Below are positions 37,381 through 51,000 of a stretch of 64,000 bases of DNA, one piece after another. The notes under the pieces are model-generated. The model was not told the origin of the DNA, did no database searches, and saw nothing but the letters and a program-made list of their open reading frames with translations. This DNA comes from Plazaster borealis (taxonomy: Eukaryota > Echinodermata > Asteroidea > Forcipulatida > Labidiasteridae). The translations under genes were made by a program, and so were the position numbers. The stretch is taken from positions 2,480,001 through 2,544,000 of the forward strand of contig CM037470.1 of assembly GCA_021014325.1 (NCBI GenBank), given 5' to 3'. How positions within the stretch are numbered: position 1 is the stretch's first letter; each line of letters starts with the position of its first letter.

Positions 37381-37645
37381 TATCTGGTAATATAACCAAG
37401 GGACCCCAAGTAAGCGACTAGCAATATAGGCCATAAGGCATAAGATACCAGGGAGAGAAGATGTTGAAGAAATGTCAGTTTTAGATGTGGGAGGGAAACC
37501 TCCAATGGGAAAAAACCCATGCAATCAGGTAGGGACTGACAACCCAATCCACATGCAAGGCTCCGGTCTGAGGTGGGATTCGAACCGGGTTCACAGAGGC
37601 GAAAGGTAAGGAAAGAAACCACTGAGACAAACTGACTCCCCAAAA
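37381..37645 (-). mobile_element. tRNA-derived SINE-like element (family V)
   Basis: Minus-strand head with TTTGTCTCAGTGGTTTCTTT and AACCCGGTTCGAATCCCACC (B box) at 37645-37565, then a body with GGTTTTTTCCCATTGGAGG-type sequence down to about 37381. Confidence 0.6.
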
Positions 37646-38856
37646 AGATCACAAGGCTACACATTCACAGGGCGGTTGTGTAGACCGTGTAAATCTCGCT
37701 GCGTAGTCAAACATTTTTGTGTTCAGATGTACGTTGCTTTAATGTGCGAAGGAAACAAAATCACGCACTTTGACGGGGCCCAACATTCAAACTTGAGGAA
37801 GATTTGCAGCCTAGCAGGGCGATGATTTGGCAGGATTTTACTCTTGTTCCTTGACCTTCAGATTTTCCTATCACAGAGACAAAAAGACTTGGCTCTTGCT
37901 TACATGCGTCTATCCTGTCCGACATTTTGGATGTTAAATGTACACAAAGGACTGGACTCCTATAATTGTGGAAATGGTAGATGCGCATTGTGTAGATGTG
38001 CATTCCGCATCGTCCAAGGGGTCAATAGAAGTGTTTTGGGTCACCCCTAATAAAAAAAAGCCGATTGCATTAACTCGCTCTTCTAAAAACTTAAAATGTA
38101 CGATACTTTTAATGAAAAGTATTTGACAAACTGTCTAGAAATACTACTACTAATAATAATTCTTGGAAGTTTTGATGTTTGGCTGGGTTTTTAGGAAAAA
38201 AATCACTAGAAATTATCCATCCCCACCCCTCTTATATCCTTTGTAGCTCTGTAAAATACCACATTGCACCCCTTCACATTGTCGTACTTATGTACGATAC
38301 ATATTCTTCATTGTTGCGTTTGTGTTTATCATTACCTCCAGTTGCAAGTTTGGAGGGAAACAAATCGAGTAAGCCCTTTTTTTCTGCAGCGTAGCAAAGA
38401 TCTCAAGATAAAAATATTTCGTAGGTTTCACCAAACGCCTCGTTATATGTAATATTGTCGTTGAATATCACTTATTGTGAATATTAAACATTACATTGCG
38501 TAAAAATATAGCATGCTCCACACACTCTCTCTTTGTAAATTAAATTTTATAAAGATTCAAATTTTTTACCATAAAAAAAAAGCACAGTGATGAATTTTTC
38601 AAATTAAGTGTAAAATATTTTGTTTAATTTAAACAGATGTCTCGTAGATCTAATCAATGGATGAAGAAGATAAAAAGCATCACAGTTTTTGAAAATGCCG
38701 ACTTCTGCTGTATGAATGCTTTAGCTAAATGTTGAGTGTTTTGTGTGCAGCACTTGCTGTTGTTAGTTCTATTTTGTGATAGAACAACAAATTCCATAGC
38801 TTTTTTAAAAACGTTAATGTGCCCGGATCCAGTTGCCTTTGGTGGGGGGGGGGGGC

Positions 38857-38995
38857 ATTTTCATAAAGCTGGTAAGCACAAATATTCGGTAAGCACTGAA
38901 GAAGTGGGTTACCGGCGAAGATACCATGTGGTTTACATTGTTGCAACTGGTTCCCTGCTTATATTCTGCTAAGCTTCTTAAAAATCTGGCCCAGG
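38857..38995 (+). mobile_element. MITE family A, diverged copy
   Basis: From CATTTTCATAAAGCTGGTAA to TTAAAAATCTGGCCC, with TGCAACTGGTTCCCTGCTTA inside. It directly follows a poly-G run (about 38845-38856). Confidence 0.65.
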
Positions 38996-41900
38996 TTGCT
39001 TGAAAAGTAGTTTAAAATTGGTGTAAATCGAAAGCTTTGATTTGCATATGTGCCTGTATTCGGGTCAAAGCTCAAAAGTTTAGTCTTACAAACAAGCCAT
39101 GAATTATATGTTATGACAAATACTCACTCTATCAGATTTTATTTTGTGGGATATTTTTTTTGATTGATCTTAGATTTTTACGGTTGATCAATAGTCCTAA
39201 GACATCTCATTCTTTTAAATGTAAGGAAAATTCTTCAAAACCCAAATCAAGTCAAGTCCCCCCAAAAAATGAAAATGTACGAAGCATCAAACCTAATTAT
39301 GGGGAAAACATTTTTGTGTCGAGTGTAAAAGTAAACAGTGTTTGCTACTGTAAGCTATACAAAGGAACCTGTACAAACCAGCTGGAACTGGATGAAACCA
39401 CTTCTTGTTTATGCATTTGATTCACATGCAGCTGGCTGCATTTATGTAAAAGTAGACAGAACTAGCCTGAACCAGTTTGAGCCACCTCAAAGCCAGATGT
39501 ACTCGGAGCTTGTCAAACATTCTCAAGTTTGAATGACTAGCTCAGGCGTGATGTAAAATTAGTAGAAACAAAATTAACCAAATTGATATGATTTTAAATG
39601 AATAATTTTTTAAAGAGAATGCACAAACTATGTTGCCTTGATTTTCTTTTAAAAAGATTTTAAGGACAATGTTGTTTTGTTTTTTTGTTTGTTTTTTGCT
39701 TTGCTTTCCTGTTGAGAATTGTCTCAACCTTAGGCACGTTTAGATGGAATTTGTGTAAAAGTTCATCATTGAATTGACAAAGTATGATTTTTTTCCCTGT
39801 CGCAGAAGTTGTGACAAACCACTACCAAATCTGTAAATATTGATTAATTTTTTGTTGTTAATATGTACAGCTCATAAAAGAATATTGTTATAGATAACGA
39901 GTATGTAGGGGAGGAAAGAAAAAAAAGAAAAGAAACAAAAAAACTGTAGTATATACTGCATTTGATCAATGGAATTGTAGTGAGTAAGTTTTCATGGATA
40001 CGAGTACAAACAAAAAGACATTTGAGTATGAGTCCTATAAAACCAAGTCTTTTTAGGTCAAGCTCAGTTTTCAGGGCTTCAAGCAGAAACAAAATGAAAC
40101 ACTTGGGCGTGAATCGTACAATACAGAGAAATTGAGTAAATACTAATAGGCCAGAAAAGAAAAGAAAAAAATACTCACAAGTGATTCCTACAAATGAGTA
40201 ATAGCTGTGTAAATTATCGTGAGTACATGCATACAGAAACAAAACAAAATGAGATTCTCAAACCTAGAGTTAAAGTTGAGTGAGTAAATTTTTGTGAGTC
40301 AGGATTTTTGAGTGCGAGTTTCACTGTATGGTCGTCAAACTTACTTTGTTGCACACTCTATTATAGTACTCAAAACTCACAACCATGCTACATATTTCGT
40401 AAAATGTAATGATCTAAAAAAATAAAACTAATTATTATCTGGAAAGCTGTTTTATTTACACTTTTTCTAATTTGGAAGGAATTAGAGATGTTGAAATGGC
40501 CTAGTAGCCCCTCTACAAGTATTCTCTCAGATGTAGAAGTGTTAATAACAATTCTATGGATGTTTATCATGGTGTGGCCATGTTATTTTAACCCCCCCCC
40601 CCCTTCAAATCAGTGCAACCAAATCAAGGCGGGGTGGCCCAAAAAAGTCTGGCCCCCATTAGGTTTAAAGATGATCAGTATGTATGCTGCTGCAGTTGGG
40701 GAACATGACAGTGGGATAAAGACCAACTCGGTCTAGTTCCCTATGTGAAATTAGCAATCTTGAATACATCCCCCCTAGCACCAGACTACTTTGCCCTTCC
40801 AGCCTCGGTTTGGAATACATTGATTTGAGTGGAAGAAAAAAAATCAAGATGGAGGCACTGTGGTAGAGATCATTTATAAGTCTTTGTAGTTATCGTCTTC
40901 AGTTGTCGTTTTCTTTTTTGAGTTTTGTGAATTTCTAAAATTCCCGATTATGTTTGGAGTCGACCTTTTTTGGTTCAGAGTTGTAAGAGAAATTTAACGA
41001 AATAAAAAATGCTCATAATAGGTGAGTGTGACATTCAAGTAACTAAAGTTCTTGTGGTCTTTCTTTGTTTGAAGTCGGCGCCGCTTTCCAAGAGATATTT
41101 CTCTTGGAAGTAAACAATAATGGGAACCAGTCAGTATGTATGTAGCACATGTAATTTTGCTTGGTTACCCTTGAAACTCAAGCTGTTCAGCTAAACAATT
41201 GGGTGTGGTTTGGGGTTCGGAATAGGGTTTCAGGTCGATAATACACACTACACAGTCGAACCTTGTACTGTCTGATCATTCAATATCATCTACTGTGGTT
41301 TTGAATGATGAACTTCGCAAGCCCGCAATATGACGTGGCGAATGCATCACAGTATGTGCATCTACACAGCATGCAAATGTACGAAGTTAGTTCGTGACAC
41401 CACACACAACCCGTGCAAGACATCAAATGGTTGAATGCATACTACGTACTTGTACATAGTTAACCCTCCTACTTTCTGACCATTCAATTTCGTTTACCTT
41501 GGTTTTGAATGATAAAATTATGCCAGCCTAAAGTATGATATGTAGTGTACACATGTGCGCAGTTAGTTTGTGACACCAAACCCACCCTGTGCACACAGCT
41601 CTGTGGACATTCTTTTGAATGCACCAAGAAAGAAAACATCTTCTTCAACACTGGTGAAAACACTTTGTGGGCGTGTGTAAGTCCACATAGTGTTTCAAGT
41701 CAATACATTATGTGAGACTCTTTTGTTCTCAGGTCCACACTTTGTATGTAAGGCTTAAACAGTGGAATGGTTTCAAATGGTTGATCAACTCCACTGGAAA
41801 AAGGTATGAAAAGTAGGAATCTAAACATTACAATTTTGAACTTGAGCAAAAATAATCAGGCTAACCTCCAAACTTTTACAACTACTTCATTTTTGTTTTT

Positions 41901-42910
41901 ATTAGTGGTTACTTGTTAATGCCAATTTTACAATCATCAAGTTAACACGGACAGAAAATTTGCATTAATATCATAATATTCCAAATCATGACCAAAATAA
42001 GAAAAAGCGCGTCCAACCGATTCAACTAAAAAATAAAAACAGTATTATTTTTTTATACGAACAATTCTCTTAAAATTTTAGTAATAAATATCCATCCCAC
42101 CTAAAAATGATCAACTAAAAATGACTGATGCGTTAAGCTCTGCCTTTAAAAGCACTGACTGAATACAAGCGCAACTTGTAGCCTTGGGGAACTTTGTGAC
42201 ACTAGGTGGCAGCAAACATACTAGGTAATTTTCCATTGAAGGGGATGTGACTGGAGTTGATTTATAAAAAACTGAAAATGTTCACAAAAAGACTGGGCCC
42301 AATTTCATGGCTCTGCTTTAACCACAAAATTCTGCCTGGTCAACAGCCTGGCAATCTAGGCTAGCAAAGTTGCTGCCAAAAAGTCCTGCACTATAAAATC
42401 CCATAACACAAAAAAAGTATTAAATGTGCCACCACATAGCTATGTTGAGTATTTTCTTTGTGATTCTTAACAGAACTTATAACCGTGAATATTTGCACTT
42501 GCTCGGCCATCTGTTCTTGGTTACTACATGTATGGTGGGCAGAGCTTAATGGATCAGTCCATTACACCAATAGGTGCGTTCCGACAAAATGAAACATTCA
42601 ATACTATTAAATCTATTAATAGTTCAGTGGATAATATATCGTTGGTATTTTTAGGGAGAAATTTCATTTTAATTGTCATAAAAAAACAATTGCTTGACTT
42701 CCGTTTTCATCAATAAAAGTTAATTTCTTTGAATACTTCAAAATGGTTATTAATAGAAACATGACATGAATATCAAAGTGATCTTTGAGAAAAAAAAATG
42801 CTGGTAAAATTAATTTCAACAGGCCTGGACTTTAAGAAAATGTTGTCGTTTGCCCTGAACAGGTTTTTAAAAAATCCACAAAAATTGTATGAAACTACCT
42901 TGCTAAGCTC

Positions 42911-43100
42911 CTGGCCCAACTTCATAGAGCTGCAGTAAATTATGCTTAACATTTTTCTGCTAAGCACTACTAAGCAAGATACCAGTTACATTTTGTACAT
43001 GTAAAATGGTATTTTAGCTGGTAACCTTAATCTGGTAAGCATAATTTTTGTTGTGCTTAGCAATTGTTTATGCTTAAGCAGCTCTATGAAATTTGACCCT
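42911..43100 (+). mobile_element. MITE family A, full copy
   Basis: It runs from GGCCCAACTTCATAGAGCTG to TAAGCAGCTCTATGAAATTT, with GGTATTTTAGCTGGTAACCT inside. It is one of the best-preserved copies. Confidence 0.85.
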
Positions 43101-43654
43101 GTACATAACTATTAACATACAAGTGTAGAAAGTTTTTACCATGCGGAGAGAGTTGAAAGAAAAATAGCAGTCTTTGTTTATTTTGCACAGCTACATACAA
43201 TGAAGATTGTTGAGACTACAAAAGCCTGTAGATAACTCTGATGTAGACCTTTATGCACATGATGTCATTTGAGTAGGGCGCCCTCGCCTAGAGGTCAAAA
43301 AGAGGCTGTTCATTGGCCAATCCTGTGCGCCGCGCGCACAAATCTGTGCGTTTTCCACTGTTTCATCATTGGTTTACCTCTAAAGATGCCAGCTTGATGA
43401 CGTCAATGCAAAAGGTCTATTGATTCCAAAAAGTGGGAGGAGCCAGAAGCAAACAGAGGGAGGCCAGAAGCGGTATCTGTTCTCCCAGGAAAACGGGGAA
43501 AACTTTGGCGACCCCTGACCTATCCATTCTATCTAATATTTGAGCGATATGTACAGAAACATAATTCTGATTATTTCAATATAGCCTCTTGGAAAAAAAA
43601 AAAAATGGATTGAAGAGTTGAAGTTGATACTGACAGATCAGTTCCTTTTGACTC

Positions 43655-43850
43655 AATTCACCTGACGTCATCATCACAATAATCTTGGCTGCTCCATTTT
43701 GGGAGTCAATGTCCCTGTGTGTTATACAGTGTAGTGCGCATTTTTAGGGTTTTGCAGCGTTTACATCCTACCATAATTTTAATGTGCAATTTGACGCCCA
43801 AAAATGGTGAGCGTGGCAGACAGCGTAGCCGGTGCAAGGAGTCCATACAA
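43655..43850 (+). repeat. Dispersed repeat shared with 32100-32290
   Basis: Direct-orientation partner of 32100-32290 (CAATTCACCTGACGTCATCA, GTTATACAGTGTAGTGCGCA). It lies just left of the CTTTAGAGA element. Confidence 0.75.
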
Positions 43851-43877
43851 AAAAATACTTTAAAAAACAAAAAAATA

Positions 43878-44418
43878 ACCCTTTAGAGACCATAACGGCC
43901 AGAATTGGCTTGTTCCAAAATGCACATAGCGGCCACAAACGGCTGCAAGATCTGTTAAGTTTTCACTCAAACAAAAAGGTTAGAGCAAAGGTCACGTCCT
44001 GAATTGACCTTTTCCAATGTTTCCCATATTAACATAGTATCTATGTTTCTGAAACGAAACTGAATATCTCTTTCATATAATTTGTTTCCGACACTTTTAC
44101 AAGAAAAAATCATGTCAAAAACTTAACAATGTTAGCCATGTCCAGCGCCGGATCCAGGATTTTCCAAACGGGGGGGCGTGAAAATATACCAAGCAGCAAA
44201 ATGATAAATGAAGTTTGTTGCGCCTGCGTAACACAAAGCTTCCCTATTTCTCCCTCCCCTTCTCTCTCTCTCCCTCTTTTTTTTCTTTTCTCCTTCTTTT
44301 TTTTTTTTTTTTTATATGAAAAAGGGGGGGCGTGCGCCCCCCACGCCCCCCTGGATCCGCGCCTGATGTCTGGTCGTATGGTGATAATTATATAGATATG
44401 AATGATCTCTAAAGGGAT
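43878..44418 (+). mobile_element. CTTTAGAGA element interrupted by a nested insertion
   Basis: The left end CCCTTTAGAGACCATAACGG and right end TGATCTCTAAAGGG match 6510-6823. The copy is split by the element at 44143-44365. Confidence 0.85.
44143..44365 (+). mobile_element. Nested 223-bp MITE with 5-bp target duplication
   Basis: The terminal inverted repeats are CAGCGCCGGATCCAGG and its near-complement CCTGGATCCGCGCCTG. ATGTC is duplicated on both sides (44138-44142 and 44366-44370). The interior has G7, CT-rich, T-rich and C-rich runs. The host element reads continuously once the insert is removed. Confidence 0.88.
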
Positions 44419-44451
44419 AAATAAATCATTAAGGATAACTGCTGAATCAAC

Positions 44452-44552
44452 AAGCGGTAACTCAAGGTAACTCAAGGTTGAACCCCGGACAACCCTGGAA
44501 ACCCTCAGGCTAACCTTGAGTTACCGCCTGTTTAATTTTACATTCCTCCCTT
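44452..44552 (+). mobile_element. Relative of the 33518 palindromic element
   Basis: GCGGTAACTCAAGGTAACTC and the complement TAACCTTGAGTTACCGC form the stem; the right end is ACATTCCTCCC. The left terminal part is missing. Confidence 0.75.
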
Positions 44553-44922
44553 ACTAGGACAATAACACTTTGGTTTACAGATTGAGTACTTTTGAAGCTT
44601 TTACAACAGTTCATGAAATGTGTCAAAAAAGGGAGGTTTTTCCATCACTTCCTTGCTGGACTCTTCTGAAGTATCAGTTATTTCCTTGAATTTCGTATTT
44701 TGTTTTTCCAAATATTTAGAAATATTATTTCTTTCTCAACTGATAAGTTTGCAAACCGCCAGTGGGCAAAAAAACTACGGCTGTAGCTTTAGCAAATTTA
44801 CGATGCTCAGCAAATCTTTCTGCTTAAATCTCAAATCTGTTGATGATTGCTATGAAGGAGGCTAAGTAATGATTGGATCTTTAGCTTAGAGTGATCTTTA
44901 GATCTTCAGCTTGGAGTGATCT

Positions 44923-45082
44923 TTATAGGATTGGGGCTGGTGGTGTAATGTCGTACTTTGTAGTGACGTTGCGCTGGGCTTCAGCAGCGACGCTTAGAGA
45001 GAATAGATGGGCCATTTCCATCTCCGTCCGAGCTAGATCGATGGCCTTCTCGAAGTATTCCTTGGCGGAGGACATGTTGCCT
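44923..45082 (-). CDS. TOMM70: TOMM70 exon 11: C terminus
   Basis: 160 nt, phase 2 in, ending in TAA at 44925-44923. AKEYFEKAIDLARTEMEMAH then LFSL and the end KYDITPPAPIL match the vertebrate C terminus (AINLAKSEMEMAHLYSL...KKYGLKPPTL). No AATAAA follows closely; the nearest candidate I saw is ATTAAA at 44536-44531. Confidence 0.96.
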
Positions 45083-48000
45083 CTGGAAAAAAATATTTAA
45101 AAAATTCTTTTAACTTTTATGGTGGTCATTCAAAATCCTACCCAATTCAATTCAAAACTCATATTTATCTCCATACTTCATGAAAATTGCTAAACAATAA
45201 ATAACAACAAAAATGAACTTAAGAAGCAACCATAAATCAAATTGTACAAGACAGAAACCAAAGGGGCATTTTCTAGAAGTCAGAGGTGAAATGCCTGACT
45301 GACAGACAGAACATAAACAGGAACAAGAAAGTACGGACAAACAGGTTGAACAGACAGAAACATATGAAAGATAATGAGAAAATAAAGTTGTTCAATATTC
45401 TGAAGCCAAAATCAAGGAATTTCACTAAATCTCCACTTGAGTGAGAATGTTTCATGTGTTCCCACATTTTTATGCCCTAAGGCCAGGTGTTCGTCAAGTC
45501 ACAAAACACCACATGTCTAGTTTATTATTGTTATTATTTTTCTTATAACTGATGCTTGATCATACCTCTGTACTTCTATGGTTCCCAGTGTCTCATATGC
45601 AAAGTCGCACTTGCTGTCAATCTCCAGTGCCTTCTTGATCATCCCTATAGCTCCGTCAGCGTCCTTCTTCCAAGTAAGATGCAGTAGTCTAGAGTAACAA
45701 ACCAAAACATAAGAGACACAAGACATCAGCCAAGACTTAAAGGTAGGGTCATAGATTGGTAAAATACCCCCCCCCCCAAAAAAAAAAAAAAAAAAAATGA
45801 CCACAATAACTTACTTGGAGAGAAGCTTTGAAGCTGTTGATAGTACAAACTATAACACGAAGTAATATGTATATTATTTGGTTTGCGGTAACACCATGTG
45901 TGTATCTACTTGCCAGGTAGAGTTTGTTCTTAGAGAACTGTCTTGCTTAATTCTACTACCGCGGAGTAGATTGTTCGGGTGTTCAGGAGACTTCTCAGTT
46001 TGTTCAGGAGACTTCTCAGTTCTGAAAAGAACTGTCTTGTTTATTAACTATTACCTGGGCGGAAGGTATAGAATTAGGCTGGGACTACTACTTTAGCTTA
46101 TAGGATCGTAATTAACTGTACTACCGCGGAGTCAGTTCTTGGATTATGGTTTGAAGTAATATGGTTTGGATAATTTTTCACCCAAAAACATTTGAATCCC
46201 CCCAATGTTTGCATACTTTACCATTTCTTTCCTCTTGTACAGAAGTACCCCTCTAAAATCCTCTAAAGAATTCCTGAGATTACCAGAACACAATGAAGAC
46301 ACAATAGGGGGGTACACCATGCCACATATCGAGCACCAAATGCACTTTTGTCCAACGCGCTAGACCCTCTGCCATGACATGCCATTGACAATGTTTCACT
46401 TACCCTCTATGTACATAAGCAGTTGGGTTATCAGGCTCTAGGGCTATAGCCTTCTGGAAGTGCTCGTCAGCGACAAAAAACTGTCCCTGGTCGCTCTGGG
46501 CCTAGAAAACAAAAATGTTTAACGATGAGGTCTGTGAGTCTATCACTATCTTGTTGGTAAAGTCATTGTGTCACATGAGGGCGTATCTGCTACACGCCCA
46601 AAGTTTCTGCACTACTTCCGGCTCCAGAGCTAGCATACATTTGTGTGTAATTTTACCCCTAAATCACCCATTTCGTCGTTCAAAAGCAGTTCTTATGACA
46701 GACACTTTTAATTCTGAAAAAAATTCTCTAAAGAATTCCTAGGATTTCCACAACACAATCTAATTCACAATTTATTGATCTGTGCACTTCATAATCACAG
46801 ACGTTAAACCAATGTTTGTATGAGAGAGATTGGCTGTTTCCAGCTTGATGTTTACATCCCCTTGTGGGAGTTTGCCAAGTTCCCTTGCAGGAAGATCATC
46901 TAAACAAATAAAACAAAATAAACAGAAGCATTCCCATCACTAACCTGGGCATACAATGCAAAGGCCTCGGCACACGTAGGGAAAGTCCTGGTGCTATTCT
47001 CTAGTTGCTGCATTGCCGTCTGTAGCTGCATGGGGCTCTGGTGAACAAGGGCCAGTCTGTATTTAGCGTAGCTGTACTGGGCATGGGCCAGGGCAAAATT
47101 GCTGTTCAGTTTGTTGCATTTCTCAAAGTCTTGGGCGGCATCATCGATTCTGTCTAGAAGAAGGTTGAGCTGTGGATGGCAAAGAGGTATCGTTATGTAA
47201 TAGTGGCTTCTTATATAGTGCTCAAATCCGTCACTCAGTGATGCTCAAGGCGCTCGATTATTATTATAATTTATCCTGCAAGGTATGTGGAGCTACGTGT
47301 TGAAGTATGATACCCTTTTCCTTTACATAGCACCATGTAATGGTTTACAAGGTGCTGTGGCCCAATATGCAGCCAATCAACCAGGAACACCGGGGCGAAC
47401 CCCTTCTCCTTACGATAAGTGTACTGGGTTCTTTTTACATGCATTATACAATACTGAACGTGATTTCCCAAAAAACCCAATTCAAACGAATGTAAACCAG
47501 ACTGAGGCTAGAAGTGCAGGCACTAAAGTGTGGTCCCTTTTCGGTCTGAGGAGATTTAATATTAAGTGTTACTATAGAGCATACAGGGGACATGACATGC
47601 GTTACCTGTCCTCTATGGTGATAGATATCAGCATTATCCGGATCGATCCTGACAGCAGTAGCAAAGTCATTCATTGCGTCAGTGGAATTGCCCTCCTGCA
47701 TGTGCATGCTTCCACGCTTTATCAGAGCATTAGCTCGCAACTATCGACAAAATTAAGAAGAAAAGTAATAACAATAACTAGACCTTATGTTAATGTGAAT
47801 ATCTGTCACAAAACACAGTTATTTGTTGTTTTTCTCACAAATGTAACTTCCTTATTTGGATAAACCTCTTGAGCTGAACCACAGGATCGGAATTACGTTC
47901 TTCTTAAAAAACAAACGATGCTGTATTGTTCTGTAAACATCGATCCTACCTTCTTATTTCCGTCTTCCATGTTGATAAGTTTGTCCAGATCGGGTCGGGC

Positions 48001-51000
48001 CTCAATCGCTTGTCCCTTCAACAGGAAGAAGGTTGCCCTCATTAATAAGGCCTCGGCTAGCTTATCTCCCTCCCTTTGGATCTCATCATCGCAGGCTTCA
48101 ATCACACCCTCGTAGTCGCCGCTGGTGAAGAGATTCAGGGCCTTGCGGTACCCAGTGTTGTTACTGCAAGTCAATTGATAAGGTTGCTTTAAACAGGCGT
48201 TATATTTTGTATAAGGGGTAAGGCACTTTTCCCCTCATTAAAGGGAAGCTGTACTTGCATCTATTTCTGATTGGGATTCTTGCCATGTAACCACGTGTGT
48301 CTTTCCTACAAGTGCGCAACTTGTTCTGCTGCTGCTGTTTTAATTGATATTTTTGTCATTGATATCTTTCTATAGTTGCCTAAAAGATTTATGCGTAGGC
48401 CGTGTCCAAATTGCTGGCCGCAGCTACTGCTGCGGCTGTTGATAAGGTTACTGTTGCTATGGACCTGATATGCTTCTACGCATGTTCACATGACTGTCAA
48501 GTCGCAGCCGCAGCCTATTACACACTGAAATTTATTGTCACTTTAAATTTCATTGAAAATCTCTTCTCTTTTTACATCTAATTTTGCAAGCTTTGATCGA
48601 TAGAGCAACTTTTCCATTTTCACAGGTACATATTTTGTATTGGGCTGACTTCACAGATTTGAACTTGCATCATGTCCCATGACCCTTAACCCTTGACCCT
48701 CGACCTTACCCATTATCCCCTCCACCTTCTTCGTATCCGTCCTCAGATTGTGAGATGCCATCATCCGAGAAGGATGAAAAGTAGGAGCGGATGAACTGCC
48801 CTGAGGGAAGACTTGGTACACGCTCCTGAAAGACAAACAAATTTATTCTAATGACCGGCCCGATTTATAATTTCCCCCTGAAGGAACTGGTTACCAGCCA
48901 AAAATGTCACGTGATGTACATTACTTGTGACTGGTTCACTGCTCAATTTAGCTTTTAACCCAGTACGCTCGTGCATTTGGTCTAGTTTCTTGTATCGGTG
49001 ACAGGTTAAAGTCTGTATTTTGTTCTGGTACCTCATATCGCTGCTGTGCTCTTTCCCTGCCAAGCTCCTTCAGCATTTTATCTGCCAGCATCATGCTTTG
49101 GCCGTGAGTAAAGTTCTCCAAGATACACACTGCAGTAGCATCTGTTAAAAATAAACAAACACAAAATACAGGCATGATATTTGGCCCTTGGAAAAAAGTA
49201 GGACAAAGTCATACCTGCCAACACTGAAACCTCAGAAATAGGAACACCAGTCGAGTCCACAGTTAGCGACGCAAGAAGTTGTGCAAGTAAAGCTTATTAC
49301 ATGTACACATACAAATGATGTATGTATTTAAAACAATGTACAAATATCACTGTATCCCATAACAAAAATCTCTACTGTCGCAAGTAAATGGCCCCTCGTT
49401 TGCCACAACTTTTTTATCTTGTTCATTTCTGTCTCTTGTCAGAAATAGGAATGTTCTGATTTGTTGAGGCCTGCAATCCCAAAAATCTGGACAATTCCAA
49501 TTAAATCTGAACAGTTGGCAAGTATGCAAAGTAGTACAAGGGCTGGCCTACCTGTAGCCTTATGGTATTTTTAGGCTATTATACAGTTTTCATGATATTT
49601 AATAACAATCTTGCTGACCTTTCTGATGGGAAAAAAGTCGGAAATCAGACTAAAATTGGAAGAATATCATGCCTGAAAATACTCAAAACTCATCACAATG
49701 TCATCAGTACAAAAAAGGTCATACACCTGTCTAATTGTACCTCACAAGAGAGTGTCGTGGTCAAGCGGTCTAGGGCACCAGACTCTAGCTCTGGTGTTGT
49801 CAGAGTGTGGGCTCGGTTTCCGGTCATATTATTGCACTTGTATTATTTTAGCAAGACACTCTAACCATTATTGCTTGGTCCTTCGAATGGGACATAAAGC
49901 CAAGGGTCCCATGTGTTGTGTTTGCACGTAAAAAAAACCAGTACATCTATCATTAAGAGAAGAGGTTTGCCCTGGTGTTTCTGGCATGGTTGGCTGCAGA
50001 TTGTGCTGCACCACCTTGTAAACATTTATAAGTTGTTATATAAAAGGGTCTTATAATTCAAACATAACTCAAAAATGTAACATACATGTACGCTTTGAGA
50101 GGTCCGTCGGGTGTGAGTAAGCGATATACATAAGAACTGCGCACATGCAAAGTATTTTGATTCTCTTGGTTCAGCAGTCCAGATTCTTACCTTCTAGACA
50201 TTGCATCTTCCGGTTCATGTTCTCAAAGGCTTTAGAACGTCTGAATAACGCCTTGACATATCGGGAGTTCAGCTCCAGGGCTTTGCTGCAGTCAGATACA
50301 ACTTGAGCGTAGTTTTTCTAAATGAGGAAAAAGACAACTTTCGGTCAACATGGTTGTGTTTGCGCACATTTTTTATAAATAACTGGCACTTGGCCAACCG
50401 ACCACTGTTATTGTTAAGGGAGAATGCTGATGGTGGTATGCCTGATGCCATGTAAAGCATGACCAGTTTACTAGTGCAGACCCCATTCCTACATAATCAC
50501 CAACATGTACATGTAGGATCCCTCCCCACTCTCAAATAAATTCTACACCATAATGGAACTAGACATTGCAGTTTGATTTAACAGAGTAGTCCAGTGAGTA
50601 CTTCAAGTACTTTATACCCTGTATAATAATAATAATAATAATAATAAAATAATAATAATAATAACAACTTCTTATATAGCGCATTTTACAATAAACATCT
50701 CAATGCGCTTTACCTGGTCATTGGGCCAATAACACTCCTTTAACCTTTCTTAGCTCCCTGGGGAGTATACAACCCTGGGCAACCGTGGCCCTCCGAAGGC
50801 TTTTTCAAACACAATATCAACCTCTACCCTCACAGGTACCCATTTATACCCCTGGGTGAAGAGTAAGTGTCTTGCTCAAGGACACAAGTGCTATGACCGG
50901 GATTCAAACCCACAACCTGATGACTAACCACCAGAACTTGAATTCGATGCTCTTAACCGCTCGGCCAAGACACCCTTGTTGTGATAACCAGCGATGGGAG

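Larger units (their letters stand above)
35138..44922. other. Intergenic space between two convergent 3' ends
   Basis: 9.8 kb without a recognised exon on either strand. It holds both 3' UTRs, several MITE A copies, a MITE C copy, a SINE-like element (37381), repeats near 41250-41530 that match 15325-15510, and the nested CTTTAGAGA element. The AT-rich stretch 38000-41000 could be long 3' UTR; I see no positive evidence. Confidence 0.6.

Noticed and set aside
39844..40242. 132-codon minus-strand frame
   Set aside because: An A/T-rich stretch giving Phe/Leu/Tyr-rich translation; no start context or motif.
47285..47863. 192-codon plus-strand open frame
   Set aside because: It is antisense to TOMM70 exon 7 and crosses a SINE fragment.
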